From Procambarus clarkii (taxonomy: Eukaryota > Arthropoda > Malacostraca > Decapoda > Cambaridae): a DNA stretch of 64,000 nucleotides. The DNA is taken from contig NC_091156.1 of the NCBI RefSeq assembly GCF_040958095.1, positions 21,941,427 to 22,005,426 on the forward strand, in the 5' to 3' direction. A program made the position numbers and the translations under genes. The notes under the pieces were generated by a model. That model had not been told where the DNA came from. It saw only the letters and a list, made by a program, of their open reading frames with translations, and ran no database searches. Every line of letters begins with the position of its first letter. Position 1 is the first letter of the stretch. This document shows positions 1 to 10,949 of this stretch, in pieces.

Positions 1-1
1 A

Positions 2-352
2 AGAGAGACTAAAGTCGTCTATGCCTCCACATGCCCACTTGGGGACAGTCGGCCCCAACGATCTCAGTATATAGGCAAGACAACAACGTCTCTCTCTAGG
101 CGATTAACAATGCACACACAACAGGGCTCCATCAAGGAACATATAATCTCCTCACACAACCAGACCATCACCAGAGACATCTTGACAAGCAACACTGAAA
201 TAATCGACAGGTATAACGGCGGCAGGAGACTCGACATCAGCGAGGCAATACATATTAAAAAGTCCAGGCCAGCAATCATCAACCAGCTAACACATAATTA
301 CATTCCACTCACTTCAAGGCCCAGAGCCAATGCAGACTATAATAAAGTGTAA
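2..352 (+). pseudogene. PLE GIY-YIG endonuclease C-terminal fragment
   Basis: This is an open reading segment cut off by the window start. It encodes the C-terminal GIY-YIG endonuclease of a Penelope-like element. The motif pieces VVYA, QYIGKTTTSLSRRL and SEAIHIKKS are visible, the last holding the conserved glutamate. In PLEs this nuclease is fused after the reverse transcriptase and is thought to nick target DNA to prime reverse transcription. The sequence differs from the PLE copies at 4.6-9 kb (for example MHTQQGS against MHKQQGS, and a changed terminus ADYNKV), so it belongs to another subfamily. The rest of the element would lie upstream of the window. Identification rests on the close match to the complete C-terminus at about 6.0-6.45 kb. 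Confidence 0.85.
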
Positions 353-428
353 AAATTAACTTTGGACAGTTAATTTTTCAACTTCCCTCGACAGTGAAGA
401 AAAACGTATGAAATATTGAGAAGATTCG
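353..428 (+). mobile_element. PLE pseudo-LTR remnant
   Basis: The sequence after the stop (AATTTTTCAACTTCC and on to ATTGAGAAGATTCG) aligns by eye with the pseudo-LTR downstream of the other PLE copies at about 6,720-6,790. It is cut short by the following CA microsatellite. Confidence 0.6.
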
Positions 429-471
429 TCCACACACACACACACACACCTACACACACACACACCCACAC

Positions 472-541
<70 letters not shown>
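429..541. repeat. (CA)n microsatellite
   Basis: Nearly pure CA dinucleotide tract with a few CCTACA interruptions at its left end. Confidence 0.98.
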
Positions 542-544
<3 letters not shown>

Positions 545-552
545 TATACTGA

Positions 553-724
553 GGCTCTGGTAGATGAGTGGACAGCGAGCAGAACTAGTAATTCTGTGGC
601 CCGGGTTCGATTCCCGGACCAGGCAGAAACAAATGGGCAAAAGTTTTTTTCACCCTGAATGCCCCTGTTACCTAGCAGTAAATAGATACCTGCGAGTTAG
701 TCAGAGTTTACGGAGCTGCTTCCT
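553..724 (+). mobile_element. tRNA-derived SINE, type A
   Basis: A B-box-like CCCGGGTTCGATTCCCGG is followed by a body containing TGTTACCTAGCAGTAAATAG. The same body lies in reverse at 1,301-1,555, which defines a dispersed SINE family. The 3' end runs into a TG microsatellite, probably the element's simple-repeat tail. Confidence 0.8.
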
Positions 725-736
725 GTGTGTGTGTGT

Positions 737-818
<82 letters not shown>
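725..818. repeat. (TG)n microsatellite
   Basis: Almost pure TG tract directly after the SINE and before the LINE 3' end. Confidence 0.98.
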
Positions 819-820
<2 letters not shown>

Positions 821-1300
821 TACTCACCTGTTTGTGCTTGCGGGGGTTGAGCTTTGGCTCTTTGGTGCCGCCTCTCAACTGTCAATCAACTGGTGTACAG
901 ATTCCTGAGCCTACTGGGCTCTATCATATCTGCACTTGAAACTGTGTATGGAGTCAGCCTCCACCACATAACTGCCTAATGCATTCCATCTGTTAACTAC
1001 TCTGACACTGAAAAAGTTCTTTCTAATGTCCCTGTGGCTCATGTGGGTACTCAGTTTCCACCTGTGTCGCCTTGTTCGCGTATCACCAGTGTTGAATAGT
1101 TTATCCTTGTCTACCCGGTCGATTCCCCTGAGGATTTTGTAGGTTGTGATCATGTCTCCCCTTACTCTTCTGTCTTCTAGTGTCGTAAGGTGCATTTCCC
1201 GCAGCCTTTCCTCGTAACTCATGCCTCTTAGTTCTGGGACTAGTCTAGTGGCATACCTCTGAACATTTTCCAACTTCGTCTTGTGCTTGACAAGGTACGG

Positions 1301-1555
1301 GCTTTATCTTGAGGTTATCTTGAGATGACTTCGGGGCTTTTTAGTGTCCCCGCGGCCCGGTCCTCGATCAGGCCTCCACCCCCAGGAAGCAGCCCGTGAC
1401 AGCTGACTAACACCCAGGTATCTGTTTTACTGCTAGGTAACAGGGGCATAGGGTGAAAGAAACTCTGCCCATTGTTTCTCTCCGGCGCCTGGGATCGAAC
1501 CCAGGACCACAGGATCACAAGTCCAGCGTGCTGTCTGCTCGGCCGACCGGCTCCC
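1301..1555 (-). mobile_element. tRNA-derived SINE, type A, inside the LINE
   Basis: On the minus strand a tRNA-like head with B box TGGGTTCGATCCCAGG is followed by the body TGTTACCTAGCAGTAAA and a tail of repeated CTCAAGATAA. It splits the LINE between the AWS and LVKHKTKLENVQ segments, so it inserted after the LINE arrived. Possible short target duplications (AGCC) are too brief to be sure of. Confidence 0.85.
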
Positions 1556-1888
1556 CATGGCTCCATGCTGGGGCCGCATACTCCAGGATTGGTCTTACAA
1601 ATGTGGCATACAAGATTCTGAATGATTCCTTACACAGGTTCCTGAAGGCTGTTCTGATGTTAGCCAGCCTCGCATATGCTGCAGACATTATTCTTTTTAT
1701 GTGGGCTTCAGGAGACAGGTTTGGTGTGATATCAACTTTCTCTCTGCCCATTTCATTAAGTACTTCATCTCCTATTCTGTATCCTGTGTCTGGCCTCCTG
1801 TTTCCACCACCTAGTTTCATTACTTTGCATTTACTTGGGTTGAACTTCAGCAGCCATTTGTTGGATCATTCACTCAGTCTATCTAGGT

Positions 1889-2152
1889 CATCTCCGTGGT
1901 GTAGTGGTAAGACACTCGCCTGGCGTTCCGCGAGCGCTGTCATGGGTTCGTATCCTGGCCGGGGAGGATTTACTGGGCGCAATTCCTTAACTGTAGCCTC
2001 TGTTTAACGCAACAGTAAAATGTGTACTTGGATGAAAAAACGATTCTTCGCGGCAGGGGATCGTATTCCAGGGACCTGCCCGAAACGCTACGCGTACTAG
2101 TGGCTGTACAAGAATGTAACAACTCTTGTATATATCTCAAAAAAAAAAAAAA
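1889..2152 (+). mobile_element. tRNA-derived SINE, type B, poly(A)-tailed, inside the LINE
   Basis: The A-box-like TGGTGTAGTGGTAAGACAC and B-box-like GGGTTCGTATCCTGG are spaced as in a tRNA. A body and a 15-base A tail (about 2,138-2,152) follow. It interrupts the LINE reading just after the catalytic FADD segment and points opposite to the LINE. Confidence 0.85.
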
Positions 2153-2930
2153 ACTTGTAGCCTCCTACTATCATCATCTGTTTCAATCCTCCTCATAATT
2201 TTTGCATCATCAGCAAACATTGAGAGAAACGAGTCTATACCCTCTGGGAGATCATTTACATATATCAGAAACAGTATAGGTCCAAGGACTGACCCCTGCG
2301 GGACACCACTTGTAACATCTCGCCAATCTGAGACCTCACCCCTCACATTGACTCGTTGTCTCCTGTGGCTTAGGTACTCCTTTATCCAATGGAGTACTTT
2401 CCCTTTCACTCCAGCCTGCATCTCCAGCTTTTTCACTAGCCTCTTATGTGGTACTGTATCAAAGGCTTTCTGGCAATCCAAAAATATGCAGTCTGCCCAC
2501 CCTTCTCTTTCCTGCCTGATTTTTGTTGCCTGGTCGTAGAACTCAAGTAACCCTGTGAGGCAGGACCTGCCATCCCTGAACCCATGTTGATGCTGTGTTA
2601 CAAAGTTCTTTTGCTCCAGATGTTCCACTAGTTTTCTTCGCACAATCTTCTCCATCAGCTTGCATGGTATGCAGGTTAGGGACACTGGCCTGTAGTTCAG
2701 TGCCTCCTGTCTATCCCCTTGTATATCGGGACTATGTTAACTGCTTTCCAAATTTCTGGCAGTTCCCCTGTTGCCAGTGATTTGTTGTACACTATGGAGA
2801 GTGGTAGGCACAGTTCTTTTGCTCCTTCCTTTAGTATCCAAGAGGAGATTCCATCTGGGCCTAGAGCTTTTGTCACATCCAACTCTAGTAAACACTTCCT
2901 TATTTCCCCGCTGGTAATCTCATGCTAACA

Positions 2931-3840
<910 letters not shown>

Positions 3841-3930
3841 ACAAGGACAGTGACGAGGATTCGAACCTGCGTCTGGGAGCATCCCAGACACTGCCTTAAT
3901 CGACTGAGCTACGACAGGGAAAAGGGTTAC
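3841..3930 (-). mobile_element. tRNA-like SINE head, type D
   Basis: The minus strand reads GTAGCTCAGTCGATTAAGG, then a short stem, then GCAGGTTCGAATCCTCGTC, which match tRNA A and B boxes. It lacks a complete functional tRNA context and has an inverted twin at 3,990-4,080. It is read as a SINE head rather than a tRNA gene. Confidence 0.7.
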
Positions 3931-3989
3931 GTAAGGGTACGACAGGGAACTTACGGGATCCAGTAAGTTCAGTAGAACTTCGGTTTCAA

Positions 3990-4080
3990 CCCTTTTCCCT
4001 GTCGTAGCTCAGTCGATTAAGGCAGTGTCTGGGATGCTCCCAGACTCAGGTTCGAATCCTCGTCACTGCCCTTGTGGATT
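3990..4080 (+). mobile_element. tRNA-like SINE head, type D, inverted twin
   Basis: Plus-strand counterpart of 3,841-3,930, with GTAGCTCAGTCGATTAAGG and CAGGTTCGAATCCTCGTC. The only clear difference in the tRNA-like core is around the CAGAC(T/G)CAGG junction. Confidence 0.7.
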
Positions 4081-4099
4081 TGTTCATTTGATGCATCAC

Positions 4100-4612
<513 letters not shown>

Positions 4613-4625
4613 ATTAGACACCTAA

Positions 4626-6454
4626 CAAGCGGAACTTATTGCGGAAGGAGGAAAGAATCGAGGCAATTACAGAAGCACCATACTGTTCCCCGAGCTCAAA
4701 GCGGCAGCTAAGAGCCTTCGTGAGAACAAGGAGATCGTCAGAAAAGGTGACAAGTCGCCAATATACGTCATTCTTAAAAAAGACGAATATCTGGCGAAAA
4801 TGAACCTCATTCTCTCTGACCAAACTAAATTCCAAAGGGTAACGAAGGACACTACAGCCGAATTGAAGGCAAAGGTCAACAAATTGATCGAAACTGTGAA
4901 CGCCAAGAAATCCGGACTCCACCTGCCAAAGATTATTGGGGAATATAAGCCTGGATACGGTATGGAAATGTCAAGACACATAAGTCTGGAAACCCACTTC
5001 GGCCAATCATTAGCCAGATACCCACACCCACGTACAGACTGGCAAAGCGACTCAACGGCTTGCTGACTCCTTATGTCCCTTGCACCTTCAGCCTGAAGTC
5101 TCCAAAGGAATTTGTTGACTTACTGCGGGGAACACGGGCCACAGGGATAAGAGCCTCGTTGGACGTAGAATCACTGTTTACCAACGTACCTGTGGATGAA
5201 ACAATCGGGATGATAGCGGACAGAGTGTATCGTGATGCGGCCTGTACTCCTCTTGACATACCAGAAAACATTCTAAGGAAACTACTCCAAGCTTGTCCTA
5301 AAGAGGCACCCCTCTTGAGCCCGGATGGGCACATGTATAAGCAAGTAGATGGGGTCACCATGGGTTCTCCCCTAGGTGTCCTGTTTGCGAACTTCTACAT
5401 GGGTACCATCGAACAAAAGGTCTTAGTCGACATGAACTTGAAACCGGCCATATACTGCAGGTATGTTGACGACATTTTTACACAGGTACCTGATGTCAGA
5501 CATCTGCAGGAGCTGAAGGAGGCATTTGAGCCGAATTCTGTGTTGCGTTTCACTTACGAGATGGAGAAGGATGGGAAGCTGCCCTTTCTAGATGTAACAG
5601 TCATGGAAAGGAGCGGAGGTTTCCACACTGCAGTCTACACTAAGGAAACAAACATAGGAATGTGCCTCAATGCCAACAGTGACTGCCCAGACAGGTACAA
5701 GAGGAGTGTCGTTAACGTTTATGTCGACCGTGCTCTCGACCACAGCTCAGGATGGAAGCAAGTCGATGAAGAACTCTGTAGGGTAAGGCAGGTCCTAGTC
5801 AACAACGGCTTCTCCAACGGTTTCGTTGAAGACATCATAAGAAAGAAGGTGAAACGCCATGCAACCTCTGAAGAGACAACTAACACAACACCTGTACCCC
5901 CTATTAAACTATTTTACAGGAACTTCTTTTCCACGGCTCATAAAACGGAGGAAAGGGTTCTGAAAGATATTGTTAATAGAAACGTTATCCCTACAGACAA
6001 AAATCAGAAGATACAATTGACGATCTACTATAAAACCAAGAAAACGGCCAACTTACTCATGAGAAACTCTCCAGACACAAAGCAGAACGCTTTAAAAGAG
6101 ACCAATGTCGTCTATGCCTTCAAATGCCCACTTATGGACTGTAAGCCTCAAAGAATTCAGTATATAGGCAAGACAACAACCTCTCTTTCCAGGCGATTAA
6201 CGATGCATAAGCAACAGGGCTCCATTAAGGAACATATAATCTCTTCCCACAACCAGACCATCACCAGAGAAGTCTTAACAAAAAACACAGAAATCATCGA
6301 TAGATACAGTGATAGCAGGCGGCTAGATATCTGCGAGGCACTACACATTAAGAAGTCGACACCAGCAATCAACAGCCAATTAATGCACAACTATATTCTA
6401 CCCACTTCAAGACTCCGCACCAATATAGAAGCATCAAGAAATATGGGCCAATAG
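4626..6454 (+). pseudogene. Penelope-like RT plus GIY-YIG endonuclease (copy 1)
   Basis: This 5'-truncated PLE coding region starts at QAELIAEGG. The N-terminal part contains PELKAAAKSLREN and GDKSPIYVILKKDEYL. The reverse transcriptase core shows motif A in ASLDVESLFTNVPVD, motif B in VTMGSPLGVLFANF and catalytic YVDD in YCRYVDDIFTQ. A linker leads to a C-terminal GIY-YIG domain (VVYAFKCP, QYIGKTTTSLSRRL, EALHIKK) that ends in NMGQ and a stop. PLE proteins copy their RNA and use the GIY-YIG nuclease to open the target. Apart from one frame change in the N-terminal third the reading is continuous, so this is a fairly recent but inactive copy. The missing N-terminus can be seen in copy 2. Confidence 0.9.
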
Positions 6455-6873
6455 GCCCTCTGCAGTTACTTCCATTCTTCACTTTAACTTACAAAATATT
6501 ATACCCATTGTTTCGTGTTCTGTCTTGTGTTGAAAGTTTGTTTTCACCTCATCCAAAACTGTTGTAACATATCGCCTCACCCAAATGCAGGTATAAAAAA
6601 TCGAAGCTGTTTAATCTCTGTTCAGTTATAGTTGTGTGTCTGTAAACTAAAGTCTTTGAAAATGTAATAAGTTTTATGAAACGCGCTCAAGTGTTGCGTC
6701 AGACTAGAAATAAAAATGAATTTTGGAGAATTGATTTTTCAGTTACCATCAACAGTGAAAAAAATATAAGAAACATTGAGAAAATTCGTGTTAGAATTAT
6801 TAATCTTACTTTTTCGGTCATATTTAATAATATATGTCTACAGGAAAGACTGCTACCAAAATATACTAATATT
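6455..6873 (+). mobile_element. PLE 3' UTR and shared pseudo-LTR
   Basis: A 3' untranslated stretch of about 185 bp leads into a pseudo-LTR (~6,640-6,873) running from AACTAAAGTCTTTG to AAAATATACTAAT. It serves as the downstream repeat of copy 1 and the upstream repeat of copy 2, which makes a head-to-tail PLE pair. The same block recurs at 9,040-9,283, 59,230-59,465 and, inverted, at 59,785-59,960. Confidence 0.85.
6651..6705 (+). ncRNA. Hammerhead-like ribozyme fold in PLE pseudo-LTR
   Basis: Outer strands AGTCT and AGACT can pair (stem I). GTAA with TTA(T/C) around TAAGTT forms stem II, the invariant GAA follows, and ACGCG pairs with (T/C)GCGT as stem III. The expected cleavage C precedes AGACT at 6,700/6,701. 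The CTGATGA core is degenerate (TTGAAAAT). Hammerheads are known in PLE pseudo-LTRs; activity here is uncertain. Confidence 0.45.
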
Positions 6874-7809
6874 AAAACGCACGACCCAGCAGCAAGGAAT
6901 CAAGCCTTCACGATAAAATATCGCCAAGATCTGATTCGTGATCATATATACAAGGCAGAAAATGAAATCAAAGACAACAAAGCGCAACTACTTCAGGCCA
7001 CAAACGAATGGAGAAACAGCAACATCGACGAAAGTCTCCGTACTCGCATTGAACAACACCTCGACATCCTCACAGACCGACATCACCTCAGCACTGAAAC
7101 AAGGATAATCAAGAAACTAACAACGTATTATGGAGGACCTATGGCAATTCCACGACCAAGAGATGGCTTCCTGAACCTTGCAGGAATCAACCTCACTGAG
7201 GACCAAGTCACTCTCCTAAATCTGGGTTTAAACTGTCACGTTATGTCCAGACCGAGTGAGATGGCCCGGAAAGTGGAGTTGGAGATTCTGTTGGACGACA
7301 TATTCGACCTCGAAGCACAAAAGAAGGTCACCACCAAAGATACCTTACAAGCAGAACTTATTGCGGAAGGAGGAAAGAATCGAGGCAACTACAGAAACAC
7401 CATGCTGTCCCCCGAGCTCAAAGCGGCAGCTAAGAGCCTTCGTGAGAACAAGGAGATAGTTGTCAGGAGAGGCGACAAGTCGCCAATATACGTCATTCTT
7501 AAAAAAGACGAATATCTGGCGAAAATGAACCTCATACTCTCTGACCAAACTAAATTCCAAAGGGTAACGAAGGACACTACAGCCAAACTGAAAGCAAAGA
7601 TCAACAAATTGATCGAAACTGTGAAAGCCAAGAAATCTGGACTCCACCTGCCAAAGATTATTGGGGAATATAAACCAGGATATGCATATGGAAATGTCAT
7701 GACACACAAGCCTGGAAACCCACTTCGGCCAATCATCAGCCAGATACCCACACCCACGTACAGACTGGCGAAACGACTCAATGGCTTGCTGACTCCTTAT
7801 GTCCCTTGA
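6676..7809 (+). pseudogene. PLE ORF, N-terminal half (copy 2)
   Basis: This reading opens inside the pseudo-LTR and encodes the N-terminal half of a PLE protein. It holds a basic, helix-rich region (THDPAARNQAFTIKYRQDLI), the linker YYGGPMAIPRPRDGF, then LLNLGLNCHVMSRPSE and the pre-RT block found in copy 1 (GDKSPIYVILKKDEYL, LHLPKIIGEYKPGY, NPLRPIISQIPTP). Such domains precede the RT fingers in Penelope-group elements. The frame ends at a TGA where copy 1 reads TGC (Cys), and the next part lies in the same frame downstream. The true start is unclear because the ATG at 6,676 lies in the pseudo-LTR. Confidence 0.85.
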
Positions 7810-8925
7810 GCCTTCAGCCTGAAGTCTCCAAAGGAATTTGTTGACTTGCTGCGGGGAACACGGGCCACAGGGATAAGAGCCTCGTTGGACGTAGAATCTC
7901 TGTTTACCAACGTACCTGTGGATGATACAATCGGGATGATAGCCGACAGAGTGTACCATGATCCGGCCTGTACTCCTCTTGACATACCAGAAAACAGTCT
8001 AAGGAAACTACTCCAAGCTTGTACTAAAGAGGCACCCTTCTTGAGCCCGGATGGACACATGTATAAGCAAGTAGATGGGGTCGCCATGGGTTCTCCCCTA
8101 GGTGTCCTGTTTGCAAACTTCTACATGGGTACCATCGAGCAAAAAGTCTCAGTCGACATGAACTTGAAACCGGCCATATACTGCAGGTATGTTGACGACA
8201 TTTTTACACAGGTACCTGATGTCAGACATCTGCAGGAGCTGAAGAAGCCTTTGAGCAGAATTCTGTGTTGCGTTTCACTTACGAGATGGAGAAGGATGGG
8301 AAACTGCCCTTTCTAGATGTAACAGTCATGGAAAGGAGTGGAGTTTTCCACACTGCAGTCTACACTAAGGAAACGAACATAGGAATGTGCCTGAATGCCA
8401 ACAGTGACTGCCCGGAGAGGTACAAGAGGAGTGTTGTTAACGCTTATGTCGACCGTGCCCTCAGCCACAGCTCAGAATGCAAGCAAGTCGACGAAGAACT
8501 CTGTAGGGTAAGGCAGGTCCTAGTCAACAACGGCTTCTCCAATGGTTTCGGGGAAGACATCATAAGAAGGAAAGTGAAACGCCATGCAACCTCTGAAGAG
8601 ACAACTAACACAACACCTATTCCCCCTATTAGACAATTTTACAGGAACTTCTTTTCCACAGCCCATAAAACGGAGGAAAGGGTCCTGAAAGATATTGCCA
8701 GTAGAAACGTTATCCCTACAGACAAAAATCAGAAGATACAACTGACGATTTACTATAAAACCAGAAAAACGGCCAGCCTACTCATGAGAAACTCTCCAGA
8801 CACAAAGCAGAACGCTTTAAAAGAGACCAACGTCGTCTATGCCTTCAAATGTCCTCTTGGGGACTGTAAGCCTAAAAAAAAACAGCATATAGGCAAGACA
8901 ACAACATCTCTTAATTTGTCTTTTA
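7810..8925 (+). pseudogene. PLE RT and truncated GIY-YIG (copy 2)
   Basis: Continues copy 2 with RT motif A (ASLDVESLFTNVPVD), motif B (VAMGSPLGVLFANF) and YCRYVDDIFTQ. One frame change follows shortly after YVDD, then LRFTYEMEKDGKLPFLDVTV and the linker up to the first part of GIY-YIG (VVYAFKCPLGDC, HIGKTTTSL). The rest of the nuclease is missing and the sequence jumps to a 3' UTR-like stretch. Copy 2 is therefore broken in three ways: one stop, one frame change and loss of the nuclease C-terminus. Confidence 0.85.
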
Positions 8926-9039
8926 ATTTAAATTTCATCAACACATGTGTTGGTGAAATTAATACCCTATTAATGCCACCTCACCCCATCCACCTCACTC
9001 AAATGTAGATATAAACAAATCGGAGATGTGTAAGTTCTA

Positions 9040-9279
9040 TTCAGTTGTGTATGTGTAAACTAAAGTCTTTGAAAATGTAATAAGTTTCACGAAACGCGCT
9101 CAAGTGTCGCGTCAGACTAGAAATAAAAATTAATTTTGGAGAATTGATTTTTGAATTACCACCAACAGTGAAAAGAAATGTACGAAAGATCAAGAAAATT
9201 CGTGTTAGAATTATTAATCTTACTTTTTCGGTCATATTTAATAATATATGTCTACAGGAAAGACTGCTACCAAAATATA

Positions 9280-9283
<4 letters not shown>
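9040..9283 (+). mobile_element. PLE pseudo-LTR downstream of copy 2
   Basis: Same block as 6,640-6,873, from TGTAAACTAAAGTCTTTG to CAAAATATACTAATAT. It ends exactly where an (AT)n tract begins. Confidence 0.85.
9064..9118 (+). ncRNA. Hammerhead-like ribozyme fold, second copy
   Basis: Same layout as at 6,651-6,705: AGTCT/AGACT stem I, CGAAACGCG with CGCGTC stem III, predicted cleavage after C9113. Stem II is weaker here (GTAA against TCAC). Confidence 0.4.

Positions 9284-9363
<80 letters not shown>
9283..9363. repeat. (AT)n microsatellite
   Basis: AT tract of about 80 bp between the PLE and a MITE. Confidence 0.98.
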
Positions 9364-9364
<1 letters not shown>

Positions 9365-9367
<3 letters not shown>

Positions 9368-9741
9368 GTACCTAGTAGCCAGAACTCACTTTTTGGCCTA
9401 CTATTCAAGGCCCGATTTGCCTAATAAGCCAAGTTTTCATGAATTAATTGTTTTTCGACTACCTAACCTAACCTAACCTAACTTTTTCGGCTACCTAACC
9501 AAACCTAACCTATAAAGATAGTTTAGGTTAGGTTAGGTAGGGTTGGTTAGGTTCGGTCATATATCTACGTTAATTTTAACTCCAATAAAAAAAAATTGAC
9601 CTCATACATAATGAAATGGGTAGCTTTATCATTTCATAAGAAAAAAATTTGAAAAAATATATTAATTCAGGAAGACTTGGCTTATTAGGCAAATCGGGCC
9701 TTGAATAGTAGGCCAAAAAGTGAGTTCTGGCTACTAGGTAC

Positions 9742-9744
<3 letters not shown>
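9365..9744. mobile_element. MITE with 74-bp terminal inverted repeats and CCTAA-rich core
   Basis: The left end GTCGTACCTAGTAGCCAGAA is mirrored at the right end down to GTACGAC. The arms are 9,365-9,438 and 9,671-9,744. The interior holds (CCTAA)n and (TTAGG)n-like runs facing each other (about 9,465-9,550). There is no coding capacity. Related arm fragments lie at 58,085-58,183 and 61,028-61,130. Confidence 0.8.

Positions 9745-9807
<63 letters not shown>
9745..9807. repeat. (AT)n microsatellite
   Basis: Pure AT tract between two MITEs. Confidence 0.98.
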
Positions 9808-9810
<3 letters not shown>

Positions 9811-10000
9811 CAATGTCAGACCACGGAGGAAAAATGAAACAGGAATTTCCTTAAGTACTTTCGTATATTAAATACATCTTCAGAAGGTCAATATACCTTC
9901 AAGGTCAATTGAAGGTCAATATGAAGGTCAATATATTTAATATACGAAAGTACTTAAGGAAATTCCTGTTTCATTTTTCCTCCGTGGTCTGACATTGTCA
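9808..10000. mobile_element. Palindromic MITE, about 67-bp arms
   Basis: The arm from TGACAATGTCAGACCACGGA (9,808-9,875) is mirrored at 9,934-10,000, ending in TCTGACATTGTCA. The loop holds three or four short repeats of GAAGGTCAATAT. There is no coding capacity. Confidence 0.8.
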
Positions 10001-10021
10001 CATTCTTAATCACGTGTTTAT

Positions 10022-10046
10022 TTTCGTGATATACACACACACACAC

Positions 10047-10131
<85 letters not shown>
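10022..10131. repeat. (AC)n and (AT)n microsatellite
   Basis: A short AC run followed by an AT tract of about 80 bp. Confidence 0.97.
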
Positions 10132-10133
<2 letters not shown>

Positions 10134-10930
10134 CGTGTCTGTGTGTGTGCCTCGCGCCTCACCAGGTGGTTTCCCTCGATGACAGTTCTAGACAGCTGTT
10201 GATTGATTTGACCAGACCAACTTGATTTACTGGTCCTCTGCCTCGCCGCCATCTCGTTGCGTGAACCTCTACGAGTTACCCCCAATCTTGCCAGTACCGA
10301 GCTCCTGGTATCTTCCTCATACCAAATCAGCTCTGCTGTAAGACTCCCACGTTAGTCGATAGGTTTTCCTCTTCATTGGTGAACGTCTATTGTCTGAATT
10401 ATATCCCTCTGGAGGCCTAAACACCTCCCAAATGGGTAAGCTCTCGAGGGCACTTTCGCTCAGCTCAACACTTCAATAGCCAGTAGGTTCAGACTTCCCA
10501 CCTCCGCAGGGGCGCCTGCCGTCGTGTCTAGGTCATCCCCCCCCCCCCAGGGCAACACCATGGGTCCGTCCGGCCAGGCCCCTACCGCCAAACATTCTCG
10601 TCAAGGCTGGCACCGCTTCCATAATGCACCGGGATCTTCGCCTCTGGACGGCAAAGCGCTCCTTCCTCTGGGATTGCTCTGCCATATTTATCATGGAGGA
10701 GATGCCGATAGCCTCATTCCAAATTAACAAAAATCACAATTTCTCCAAAATTCAGTATCACGCCTCCTTTCAAGTATTAAAAAATTAACTAATGCGTCTT
10801 GTAGATATTTACAAACAGGAAATGACTCTTATATTTGGAAGAAGGGGAATATAGGCTGAACTCTGTAACATACGCCCCTCCCCTCCCCTTATAATAAATC
10901 ATACTGAGTAAAAAGCACTAGAGATGGCAA
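10132..10930. other. Unassigned stretch, possible flank of the Gypsy fossil
   Basis: No gene or known repeat recognised. There is a run of ten C near 10,540. It lies just beyond the minus-strand Gypsy fossil and could be more of that element. Confidence 0.35.
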
Positions 10931-10949
10931 GGGCTGTTCTTGCTCTGTC

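Larger units (their letters stand above)
826..2930 (-). mobile_element. Jockey/CR1-type LINE fragment (RT domain), nested SINEs
   Basis: Reading right to left, the fragment encodes LINE reverse transcriptase. It starts at LDVTKALGPDGISS (finger region, ~2,880) and continues through [13 protein letters not shown], motif A in [13 protein letters not shown], motif B in [14 protein letters not shown] and the catalytic MFADDAKI (~2,190). It then passes through NKWLLKFNPSKCKVM and RPILEYAAPAWS to the C-terminal ENVQRYATRL region ending at about 911. The 5' half, including any AP endonuclease, is absent, as expected for 5' truncation. The reading is disrupted by a frame change near 2,690, a Trp-to-stop change near 1,860 and two SINE insertions. 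It is a dead copy. Order and motifs fit the Jockey/CR1 group; the exact clade is uncertain. Confidence 0.85.

Noticed and set aside
10132-10930. Coding region in the 10.1-10.9 kb spacer
   Set aside because: Only short frames with no recognisable motif.
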